Origin: Sarcocystis neurona
Taxonomy: Eukaryota > Apicomplexa > Conoidasida > Eucoccidiorida > Sarcocystidae
Length of the DNA: 64,000 nucleotides
Direction: 5' to 3'
NCBI GenBank assembly: GCA_000727475.1
Contig: KL647288.1
Coordinates: forward strand, 2,259,226-2,323,225
Below are positions 1 to 11,487 of this stretch, piece by piece; the stretch's first letter is position 1; each line of letters begins with the position of its first letter. The position numbers and the translations under genes were made by a program. The notes beneath the pieces were generated by a model. It was given only the letters and a program-made list of their open reading frames with translations. It ran no database searches and was not told the origin of the DNA.

Positions 1-2833
1 AAACTCCCCTCTCCTTTTGTCGCCTCAGCATTAACCAACCGTATGCGTGAACGTGGCCAGCGTAGAATGGAGTAGAACAAACGCACAGTTCTTCAACGGT
101 TTAACCAACCCATTCAGCCCGAGACACTGAATATCACTAACCACTCATTTTTTGAAGCTTCGTTTGACTGTTAGCACCCCTTGAAACGAAACTAGATCAG
201 TGTCACCTTTACAGTGTATTGAAGGGAAAACGAGATCCTTCTCAGCCAACCGCGTAGCAGACGGAACCACACGCGTACAGGGCTAACAAAACAAAGTTCG
301 CGGGAATTACATACACAAGCCTCACTCAGTCACGCACCTGCATCGCGCAAAAGGGCTTCGGAAGAGAAATCGCGACAGATCGACGTTTGTGTAAACACTG
401 GGTGTTTGTTTCCTTCTATGCTTTCATATCAAACTTCTGCATGTAGATGGGCGCCTCCGTCCGTGCAATGGAAACATGAGCACCTCTATTGAAAGGACAC
501 AGCTGGCTTCGACATTCCCTCGAGGCACGAGTAACCGCAGAAGGGGCGAAGGTTACGAGATGAATCAGTCATCGAGGGTATGGTGACTCGCCGGTGCTGA
601 CTCAAAGTACACTGCAGACGCTTTACTACCTTCCCACCATGAAACAGTCACGTGAAGCATTCAAACATTGCACACGGCCAATGGCAGTGAGATCAGATAA
701 CTAACCTAGCAGGCCTCTTTTAAAAACCAGATACCCTCTGCCTCTGGGAAGTTCAGGTTCACCGTATTTTTCTTGAACAATAAACCGGTGCGCGGACTCC
801 TGGAGGCCAAAGTACCAATCAGAGGTATTCGTGTACTCAACTACCTCTGAAAAAGCCCAGCAAGCTAAAGAGTGACCTAGAGCCAACGCGTGCAATGGTA
901 TGCAGACGAGATACCAGGAAGGGCACCGGGATGGTGCTCGAAACGGTGCTGATAACGCAGACTTAAGTCGTCCCCTTCCCTACATACATAACCAGGTGCT
1001 TTACGCGTGATACATTCTAGGTGCGTTCCGCACTGCAGTAAAAGCTGCTCTTGAAAAATTGGGTGTCATCCTACGGTACGGTCTGCTGTTGTCTATGTTG
1101 GCCGATTTGCTACGTCCGGCTTCGAAGAACGAACCGGCGGAATCCTGAGATTCCAACAGTTTCCACGTTCCGAAATCTTCCACCAGGTGCAGGCCACTGT
1201 ACAAGCAGAGCTGTTGCCGCATGCTCAGATCCTGCTGATCGACGGAGACCTCGAGGTCATCCTTGGTGGCGGAGTCGATAACGACTCTAGTGTCCATGTG
1301 ACCGCGCTCAGGGAAGTGGGTGTTTTGAACCCGCACCGGCTGCAAGATCGATTCAATCGCATTGCAAGATAATCTGTGACAAGACGGCGGCGAAATCTCA
1401 AATCAACAAAAGGAGGCCGCCGCACGCTTACGTTCGACAAAAGATGAGACGTGTTCCACAGTATACGTTACCTCGTAGTGCCAACACTTCGTACGTGGAA
1501 CATCTAGAATGTTTAATCAAAATTGCGTTTCCTTCCTCCACTGCCCACGCCAGGCGACGGGGCAGTGGAGAACTTCCCTGGCTGCAGACAAACTCCGATA
1601 TTCGTCTATCCTTGCACACCCACAAAAGGGTGAGGCGGCTAGGTGAACGAGTGAAGTACTGCAAAGGAACCTCATATTATTAACGTCTCTCCGCTATGTT
1701 ACTTCGTAGCAGAGCATCGTTGCTCAAGCGTCCTTGCAAGGAAACGCTTCATGCGCGTCAGTGGCGACGTTGTGGCGCGACGCGTCGTGACGAGTTACCA
1801 GCGAGTAAGTCGAGCTCTTAGAAATGCGTCTTCGTCGTGGTGGACGGACGGGAGCAATGCAACACTGCCACTTTCTTCGTGTGGAGGCCGGCCGGCGTTT
1901 AGTAGCCTTCGCTACGGTGGGGCCGTGGCGACAGCAGGAGCTGCTGTTAACCCGTGTGCGGCATCCTCAGGTACCGGCTCAAGTAAAAGCACTCTGCATG
2001 CCTATTTGGTGAAGCCATTTCGTGTTGCTTGATGAGACGCCTTAGACGGACTACGCTTGCTCTGCGCGAACCGATCTTCGACCTGCTTCCTCAGCTGAAC
2101 TGCAGGTGTCGTTTTCTGACCAAACCTGTAACTTTGTTTATGAAGACAGCTCTTCCAGCCATGTGGACTCAAGATCCTTCATGTGGTGACCCTTACCCCC
2201 TGGGTGATCCGACAGTGGCTGCACGCCAGGGAGATTGTAGGAAGACATCGTGGCATTACGGGCAAGTAGCGTACGTGTCTGCTATGTTCAAGCTCAGCAG
2301 CGCAAATATCTTATCGTGAGAATATTCCACTGACGAATGCAGCATGAGTGCGGCTCCTGAATATTGGATGTCACGTTCGGCGGGCCCCAAGGATGCGGTG
2401 GTGCACGCCTACCATGAGAAGACCGGTACCTGACCCACAGAGAGCGAAAACTGCGTACGTCGTTGCCCCAGCAAAAGAGGAAGTGGATATCTCGTAAAGC
2501 GTTGGAATGAATGACGCGTGTCTCGGGCAGTCGTTCGCTTTCGGCCAGCATAGTAAATGAGGAAGCCGTAGCTGCGACGACCACTGAAGCAACATGCGTC
2601 GCATTAAGTGGACTAATTTATTGGTCGAGGGCATTCTCGAGGCATCAAGTTGTGGAATTGTACGCGGAAAGGTGGGACTCACGGTTCGATGCTACTGCAT
2701 TCTCCACAAGGCATTCGGTCTTCGTACCAGCTCATCCGAGCTGTTGATAGCTATTTATGTACTCGGCTGCGCTTGACACCCAGGCGCGCGAGTACCGTTT
2801 GCTACGTTGAATGCGTAGTTTGCACTCGTCACA
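1..2833. other. Gene-poor leading stretch
   Basis: No recognisable gene. Short open frames exist on both strands but none matches a family I know. The best plus-strand candidate for a terminal exon is about 1180-1372, ending in TAA after a CAG acceptor near 1180; its residues look protein-like (ILLIDGDLEVILGGG), but the opposite strand is also open there, so the strand is undecided. The rest is probably intergenic sequence or introns of a gene entering from the left. Confidence 0.4.
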
Positions 2834-4622
2834 ATGCCCCCTCAAAATGATACGCAGTACGCATGTTCCCCCAAAAACAATGGTGGTTCTGCAAAACATG
2901 CTTCTCGCAGCTTCCCCGTGGAGCAGAGAATCGGCGGCTCCAACGTTTTTATAGGCGTGGTCCTCACAGTTACCCTTGCGGCAGCTGCAGCCATCGTTGT
3001 TTTGACCTTCATATACTGGATTCCACAAGTAAGGTGGGATAGTTCTTCTGGCGAACGTAAACCTGAAGTGTACCCATTTCAACGACAAGCTCGTCACCCG
3101 TACTGTAATATTCCTATTTTTCCATTACGTGTTCACCCACCGCTTCCTCCCGGAAATCCCAATCAAGGTGGGAATCTCGACCCTAATAGAAATCCCAATC
3201 AAGGCGGGAATCCCAATCCTCCTGAAGATCCCAATCAAGGTGGTAATCTCGATCCTCATAGAAATTCCAATCCTGGTAGGAATCCCAATCCTTATGGAAA
3301 TCCCAATCCTCTTGGAAATGCCGATATTGGAAATCCCGGTTCATCGTCAAACTCTTCTGGCGGGCGCAAAACACCTACGCACACTGCGTCACCTCCTGCC
3401 GCAAGTCGACTTAGTGGTGCTGGCAGTCCGTCTCAAGAGCCTGCTTCACAGCGTCGAACGCCAAAGAAACGTCCGAAAGGACGTGTGATGACGCCACATG
3501 AGAAACCTCCTACGAACTATGTGCAAAGCTACCAGTCTGAGCACTACCCCGGGCTTCGAGTTCTCCTGCACGGACCGTCTCCGACAGATCCGTCTGGGAA
3601 GACAGCACTGTATGAGACGAACCCTCAGAGAAACTTCTGTTCGGTTACAGCTTGCACCAGTGATCTTGCGGTAGCCGGTCCTCTAGCGGAATTGCTTGTT
3701 AATACGGTGCGGGACACTTCGCACTACCTGTCGTTACAAGATCTCAACGCGGTCATCACTCAAGCGCATCGTGCCGCAGCAACCCAAGCACGCCAGTTCC
3801 CTACAACACTAGTGGAAACGACCCTCCAGGACCACCCAGTGTACAGGAAGCTCTTTGCCTATACACGTGGACCAGCGGTCTGGGAAGAGAGAGAATTCGG
3901 TCGTCACGCGTCTCTTGTCATCCTCGGCGTTTTCAGAGAGCCCTTTTACCCTCACGGCCATCCCGCTAACCGCTTCCACTTGTACGCCATCCCACCAAAC
4001 GAGTCTCGCCAGAGTGGTTTCTTCGTCCGCGCGTGTAAGTTTTTCCTCTATGGTATGTTCACGTTAGTAAGACATTAGGAAAGTGACTGGCGCGAAAGGA
4101 CACAGATGCGGTGGAACAGCGTGCCACTACAGCAGCACACGCTGGAACACAACTTACAGCCTGCGGACCGCCTGATGCAGAAAATGAACACATACCGTGC
4201 ACGTCTGACGCGTTACACACACTCACCAGGTCGTTTTCAGGAGTGCACAGCGGATGGAAGCTAACGTATTTTGTGGGTCTTTGTGTGTGTCTGTCTCAGA
4301 TAGGACCACTTACCGTAACTGCCTCACTATTGTGAGTCTATACAACAACAAGTATCCTGAAGATCAGATTGAGCATCTGCGCGTATCGTTGCTGCGGCAC
4401 GGAGCGGGCACTGACATGGACGTGGCGCTTGCGGGAGTAGCTGTATCGACCATGCTGCTACAGGCGTCGCAAAAACCTTTCGATTTCGTGTTAGACCTAC
4501 CCTGGGACCAAACAAATTCTTTCTTCTATCAAGTCCGAAGCCATTTTACCGCAAAGTCCCAGGCGGCTGACAGAGGGCGTCGGTCTCCAAGAACGCTTGG
4601 TAAAGATCCGTCCAAGCCATGA
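2834..4622 (+). CDS. Single-pass membrane protein with Asn/Pro/Gly repeats, unknown function
   Basis: Two exons are proposed: 2834-4034 and 4300-4622, joined in phase 1 by a GTAAGT donor at 4035 and a TCTCAG acceptor, giving about 507 residues. Residues 38-63 form one strongly hydrophobic segment with no signal peptide before it, which suggests a signal-anchored type II protein. Residues 107-169 are repeats built on NPNQGG and NPNP units. A Ser/Thr/Pro-rich basic stretch follows, then a compact region (about 225-480) that looks globular (for example RHASLVILGVFREPF and VSLLRHGAGTDMDVALAGV). I do not recognise that domain. The start is the first ATG of the frame. The end is less sure: a GTAAAG donor at 4600 could extend the protein into exons in the next kilobases. 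Confidence 0.7.
3153..3330 (+). repeat. Coding minisatellite, Asn-Pro-Asn-x units
   Basis: The DNA repeats imperfect 15-18 bp blocks of the type aatcccaatc followed by a variable glycine-rich piece. It encodes NPNQGG/NPNPxG units in the extracellular or luminal part of the 2834-4622 protein. Confidence 0.85.
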
Positions 4623-7600
4623 GGCGGGTGCTTTCAGGCGCCTACTCATCATTCTACCTACAAGCAACACGAAAACAGTTGAAGTTTTTGTAGTATGGAC
4701 ACGTTCATTGTTGTGCACCTGACAATTTCAGTGCAATTCCTTGGATAAGATCAAAATGCTCCGATATGGCATTCAATTTGCCACCTGAACATCTTCTAAG
4801 GTTCGTCAGCGTAGGACAGTGGTCCTTGGCGGTCGACTGCACACGTGGAGTGACCGACTGCAGAAGCGTGTAGCACTGAGTGTTTCCAGCGGATGTCAGT
4901 AGCTGTAAAGTATCACGAACAGTCCACGGACAAGTGCAATCACCACCAAGGCACACTGCTGCTGTGTACTCCTCGTGTGATCATTTCGTTCACCTTCCAA
5001 TAAGAGGACCAGAATTTACGAATTAGAGTTTTATGGGCGTCGTGCCAAGGAGATGTACGCATTAAACCTTAATTCAGAGACGATGTACGATCAGAGTGCA
5101 CAAGTTCTACTTGCAGTGATGCTGCGTATCCGGAGGGCGGCTGCTGTGAGAACACGTGGGTGCCGACACGAGGCGGACCTCTCGTTGCTTGCGTGCATGT
5201 ACATTAATGGACGTTCTGGGGCAAATTTGTCCACCTCGGTAAACGCGAGTGTCACATTTGTTAGTGCATCCGGCGGCATGCCTTCTGAATCACAGCTTTA
5301 TTCAACGTCACTAAAAAGTGCCGCAGTTGGTGGCCGTTTTAACTTTACATTAGCACGCTGAAAGTACGCGTGCGAGAACAGAAGACGCATGTTGTTGTTT
5401 CTCCTCTTCTCCTGCTCGCCATCGTGTTATCCGAGCTTGTCTGTTGTGACAGAGGAAAGTTCGAAGGAACATCCACATGGCTGCTGAAAAGGTACCGTTC
5501 CATAACCCGCCGTAGGGGGGAGAATGCGCACGACCTAGGAGCCAGGAATCTCGGCCCCCCTCCTTCTGGTACTGTATGTCACGCCAGTCGTAGAGAAGCA
5601 CCGTTCAAGGACAACGGTAGTCCAGGGGACATCATGTAATAAAGGAGAAGTTTGAATACGGTCGTCCGGTGCGACATGCCCTGATCCAGTTGTTGCCAGT
5701 GGCACCGGTTGACTCATCTCATTTATGTCCTCGGGCACACGTAGAGCAGACGGACCTGCAAGTGTGCCGTATACGCCAAGCGCGTGACGAGAGAAGGCAG
5801 TTCTACCTTTCCGTTAACAGGGGTCTCTCCGACGTGAGCCTCTTGGGAAAATTCGTGAGCTATTCTCACGCTTCCACAACTACAGGCTTCTCGACAAGGC
5901 CGCACTCAAGCCGACACCGCCGGCAATGTACTTCTGCCCGGAGTTGCCAAGCGGTAGAACTCCAGCAGCCGCCGAAGGCCCGACCACGTTTCGCCGGCGG
6001 CCAGCTGTTGTACTGAAAGGGCGCACGGAATCACATCTGGCTGCAGCGCCCCTCGCTGTTCGGATGCAAACAGGACACATATTCTTTGCCAAACATGCGA
6101 CGGCATAGACTTCGTATTACCTCTTCGATGGTGTCTTTAAATACCGAAGCATGAAGCACGTTGCAGACGCTCGAGTGTACCATCCGTATTGTTCTGTAAT
6201 ACGCACACGCGTAGGCCTCTTGACTCTCAGTCGCGTTGCAAAAGATTGTACGCCGTGCTAAAGGCATCTTGGTAGCGACAGCAGGTATTATCGTCACAAC
6301 ACGCGAATTGCAGTAGGGTCAACGGATTTGTCTCGTACGGATTGTTTCGAATGACTCAAAACAAACGCGCACATTCCTTGCAGCAGCTGATTTACACCTT
6401 CACCGATGTATGAGTTGCCGCCCCTCCGAAATGATTCGCCAACTGGAACGCCCAGATGGGTGGTAAATCTGCGGGACTAAAGTTACAGTTGTATTTACAT
6501 CAGCGTAGGATAACCAGGGTTTTCCTTGTCGCTCCTGTGTCACGTGTTGCCGCAGTTGCGTAGCGTTTGAACAGTGCAGTGTTCTGGTAGTTTCCCATCC
6601 GTCAGGGTATCGAAGTCATGCGAACTGCGCCTCCGCGCGTGTAGCGTGTAGCTGGTTCAACAGCGGCCAACCAGGTAGAACAGACGATTTAGGTTTCTAA
6701 ATCTGGCAGGAAGTTGTGTCACTCAGATGCAGGGAATCAGCGAAGACAGCAACGGCACGTTCAGAATTTTGGTCCTCAGAAGCTTAGAGACAATCACGAA
6801 CTTTCTGTTCACGTCTTTGTACTTCCCGGAAGATCGTCCCTGAGATACTCCGCGATGTGCCTGTAGGAAAATCTGTCAGCTTCGGCATCGACGCGTCCCG
6901 TGGCTAAGTATTCGCTTGCTTCATGCCTAAGTGCACGCGCCTTCCGTATAATCCGTGTGTTCACAATTGGCTTTGACGTGTGGACTCTCGCAGAGTGTAC
7001 GTCGTTACCTTGGCCTTGCTGTCATGCCTTCCTGGAACAACCGCCATTACTACGGCGGAGCCGTTTCTGGGACACTGTCCTGCAGAGCTGACCTGCTGTA
7101 CACGAGATAAAGGATGGTGTCTCTCTGTTAGGAAAAATCCGTTAGAATTACTATGGTTGGCCACGCGTAAGTGGCTACGGAGCGAAGGATACGAACAGTT
7201 ACTAAGCAAAATAGTAGTGGTGGCGTTTCTGAAGGGGGGCAGCCCTCACGTTGCACGACTGCCGTGGCCCTTGTCAGAGCCGTCCACTAAACAAAGGAAC
7301 CGCTGTGCAGCCGGCGACTTCTGTTGTTGATGAAGGAACTGCACTTCTTACACCGCAGAGATCACCGTGGGAACGCACTACATCCACCAAGTGCAGTCAA
7401 GTCGCGTACATCACCAAGTCAAAACTTCTTCGTATTCGGACTTCTGCGTCTGTACTTATAAAGGAAATGCTTGTTGAGTTAGACCTGGGTGACGGTTTCT
7501 TTGGCAGACACAGTGCGTACTGGGTGACAGCCATTTGTAGACTGCGTGAAAGACTGTCCTCTGCCTACTTTGAGGTGAACTCGAGTGAATGTGAGTGTCA

Positions 7601-10600
7601 GCGGATTCCGTGACACCAAGACGAACATTTCCTTCCTGCGTTTAGCCACGCTTTCACTGTACTTGGGAAGACGACAAGACACACACAGTCTCGTTATCCG
7701 TTGTCTGCCACCTGCACCGTTTTTAGAGATTTGAAGACACCTCAGTGCTCAGGTGTTCGACCGCTAAGTCTAGCCGATATGTACATGCTGGTGGGGCAGT
7801 AGCACTGTCCTCGTCTGAGAACAAACGACTTCTCCGAGTGGCGTCTCTTCCCCTTGCTAATCAAACAGCTGATAACTTGTTCGTTGGAACGCCTGGTGAA
7901 ATGTTTCTGAACAATTGTCTCATCCTTTGCTCGTGTTCTCCGGTGAGAAAAGTCAGCTATTGAAAACCTCTATCGTGCCCATCTTGGGAACGGGAGACCG
8001 GTAAGGAGTGCGAACTCCTGTAGATAACCACTCGTTTGCTATTTTATCAGAGTGTGCTGACGCATACGGTTTCCCACAAGCTACTTTCTGCTGGTGTCAG
8101 ATTTCGAGGTGGTACACAGAAGATACAGAAAAGAGCACGAGACCAAAGTCAGTGTTCTTCAGCCCCACCTGGCAGAATCCGTGTCCCAAGACCTCATTCT
8201 TCCTTTTTTGCCATCCTGCAGATGATAAATCCTTCTATTCAAGAAATTAGGTGACGAACAGTAGGACGAGTTCCAACTGTAACAGAGGTGGGAACCGCAC
8301 GAACACGGTTCAAAACTCCCCTCCATTTTCACCGGCGTACCAGCCTACCGCCCGTACTTGGGGAATCGTCGGTGTAAACTACATATCTCGTGCGTTTTTG
8401 TCCTTTGTCCCAACCCACGGCGCAGCAAGTTGCCTGCGGATTGACTCACCAGATCGTTGGCAAGAGGATCTGGCTAAGCTGTTTCATCACCAGCATCTTC
8501 AGCGCATTAGAAGTCACTTTCGCTTTCGCGCCCTCCCACCGGTGGTGGGCGACTGTCACGCACTGTTCGTTGCAGCGTTTTCCCATGGTAATGCAAACCT
8601 GTAATAGCGCTTACGCCGACTTTGTCAGCCAACCTGTTGGGCAGGCTAACATCCTCCCAGCTGTGGAGGCTTACCCAACGTGCGGACAGATGGACCAGCA
8701 AGCAAATACGATTGACGAACACCACGCAGTGAAAGGTCGTCCCTGTCCAACGTAAGTCCAAAAGCATGCACGCATAAACATAGAAAAGAAACTGCACTTG
8801 AAATGAAGTTTCTGTGTCACAGCGGATAAAAGGCAGCTTCGTTTTCTTTGGTTCTTCCTGTTAAACTACCTTTGATTTCTTGGACACTTATCCCCAGGTT
8901 GTTACAGGCACGGCCTTGGGCTCCTGTGCTGAGGGGCGGGTCGCTAGGGCAATCTCAGCGTCGCACTCCACTGTTTCACCTTCAGATACAATTCAGTCGT
9001 GCTCTTCTACCTCAGTACATCTCTTGCTTGCAAGACACATGTCCGCTGTTATAAGTCATCTTTTCTGCGATTCCTCAGCGCCGTGTGGGTCAGGTGACTC
9101 TTTCGGAAGGCGCTGGTTAGGAAATCAATGTTCGAATTAACCTCCAGCACTGCATCATCCCCTAATGCGTCCACAGTGGCAGCTAGTGTTCAACCGTTCA
9201 CGCCGGCCAATTCTGAGTCTTCACGCAGCAACGTGAGCAATGCAAAGCATCATTGCTGGTGATAAGCAACACCAGCAGTGCTGGTGCATTGCGCGGCGTG
9301 CCGCTGGGTATATCTTTTTGCGCCGGTTTGAAAATACTCCCCACTTTTTGTCACCTCTGTGCATCACGAGATGAGTCACGTAAAGGTACGTCGTCACAAC
9401 GTAAACCTGACCTCTCCTTGACGAGGAGGTGGAAGTCTCCTCTATTCGGATGCTGAGTTAGGATGATGTATCCGTGACCAATGTGTGTTCTCGGGACTAC
9501 GCAGCTAGTATTGTGCTCAAATATCAGGTGTGAAAAATCGTATGCTCGATGAAAATTACAGCTTTTCATCTCCACGCATGCCTGCCGTCACAGTAGGTGC
9601 CGTCTAAACATGATTTGGCCGCAACCAATTATGTACGAGTACACTCGTGGTTGTCATAACATGAACCAGCTACCCAAGAGCTTTTGAGTGTCGACTTACA
9701 CGCAAACCAATTCGATCTACACGTTAAGGATATGCACTTTTTTTTCGGATTTGTAGAATATTTGTCAGCGTGCAGCCTGGAGGCCTTGAATCGGCCCTTT
9801 ACAATATTGCCTGATTCAGCAGCTTTCTACCGACCAACCGCGCTGTACTAACACTGAGCGCATGTATTTCCATCTTGTTCTTCGCCATTCGTGTGCATCG
9901 AGGGTACGATCTACTAACGGAGCAACTAAAATGCAATAGCACGTGCCGGATGCCTTGTTATAAGAAACATACTGTGGAGAACCCTGTGCCAAGTCGGTAC
10001 TTTCCCAGTTGACCATCCTGCAAACACACATGACGTTTCACGTGGAAATCAGGACGCGCTCGCAGACGTGCCGCCGCGAACATTCCTCAACTCCTGAAAT
10101 TCAACTTTGTGCAGCGCCTGTTCCGGCAGGCCTCTGCGCCTCCAAGAAAGAAGCACCGATGAATTCTGTGTCGCTTGCTGCACGGGTGGTGGACGATAAT
10201 CGCACCGGCCACACGGACCCTGCATCCGTTGAGGCGAACCACAACCGCTGTCATCACACAAACTATTCCCCTAAAATGCGCGCAGGCGTCTATCAACATG
10301 TACTCATGTACAGGCACATTCAGTGTAAAATTGGATCGGCGAACGTGTTGGTCTGTAGTGTGGGTACTACTCTACACAGTTTACCCAGTAGACGCGTTTT
10401 ACAGTTTGACGGCCTGGTAATTTTCAAGTGTAAATCTTGTGTAAAGTGGTCTGAGTGCATCAGGACGTTGTACGTGTGCACATGAGTTCGCCGGCGTTAC
10501 GCAGACACTTCGGCTTCCCGTTGACACGCACACACAAACAGAATAGTGTTTGCGGTTGTTGAGCCCATTCAGGGCACGAAAGTGGTGGGCTGCTCAGTAT

Positions 10601-11487
10601 CTGGTTCCCCCTGTCCATATCACACAGGATATAATTCAGTGTAGCTGTACTGCTGTGAGGTGACGCAGGGAGATATCGCTTCTGTAAGTCCACACTCTTC
10701 GAATACACCAAGAATGAAATTCGTTCCTGTACGAGCAAGACGCCCGCCGAGCGCGGCGCGCCGCGTGGAACACCCACCCCTGTGCATGCGCTACGTCAGC
10801 TTCCGAGGGCGAAAGCAAGAGTGCAACACAATGCTGGTGTGCAATATTTCCCCGCCTACTGAGGAAATTGCCGAATATCCTTCTTTCCTCCCGTAGGGGC
10901 CGTTGGATGCTCTCTTCGCGCCGACTTTGACGAAGCGTGGTGGGCGGAGCGCATGTTGCGAACGGGCGCAAACCCACTAAGAAGCATTAATCTCGGGAGT
11001 CTCCAACAGAGATCGGCAGTATCACTTGAGAAAAGGGAAAAAGGAAGAGTGTAGCTGAATCACCGGTGCGTTTGTGCGTCACACATTGCTTTAGGTGTCG
11101 ACGATGGTGCTTCCACGCACTGAAGTAGTGCACGCAGGGAAAAGCCTGTCGGAGAGTTACGTGAACGGCACCAAAGAGAGGGTGACGGTTGTCGGCACTC
11201 ACAGCTGCCAGATGTGAGATGAGAAGTCAGACTAAAGATGCCGGCTTCAAGCCGGACGTATGTTTGTTGAGTCAGTGCTACGTCCTAACAGCTAGCATCC
11301 GTCAGACGTAACGCGCGCCGCCCTCGCGAGGGCGGCAATGCTTCCCAATGTTGACACCTCTTCGGCGCCCTCCTTGCAGCAGAGCGTTACGCCACTTTTC
11401 ATCTCTCGCCGTAAACCCAAACATGCACACATAGTTCTCTCGGCGGTCAGCGACGTTTGTTCTTTCCTCTGCTGGACCCTTTACAGT
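4623..11487. other. Unresolved 6.9 kb, no recognised gene
   Basis: No family match on either strand. Exon-like islands on the plus strand include about 5120-5240 (CAG acceptor, GTAAAC donor, in phase with the donor at 4600), about 7400-7570, and the chain at 7869-9054 listed separately. The ORF at 10030-10485 (about 150 codons) has no family signal. The last kilobase is likely the upstream region of the RPA1 gene. Confidence 0.4.
7869..9054 (+). CDS. Candidate 3' exons of an unknown gene
   Basis: Three blocks, 7869-7942, 8426-8751 and 8898-9054, keep one frame across a GTGAGA donor at 7943, a pyrimidine-rich CAG acceptor at 8425, a GTAAGT donor at 8752 and a CCCCAG acceptor at 8897, ending in TAA. 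The middle block has a hydrophobic run near its start (WLSCFITSIFSALEVTFAFA). No family is recognised and no start codon is assigned. In-phase chains of this length can arise by chance, so this is a weak candidate. Confidence 0.2.

Noticed and set aside
10030..10485. 152-codon ATG-started plus-strand ORF before RPA1
   Set aside because: No conserved motif or splice support; a single open frame of this length is expected by chance in 64 kb at this base composition.
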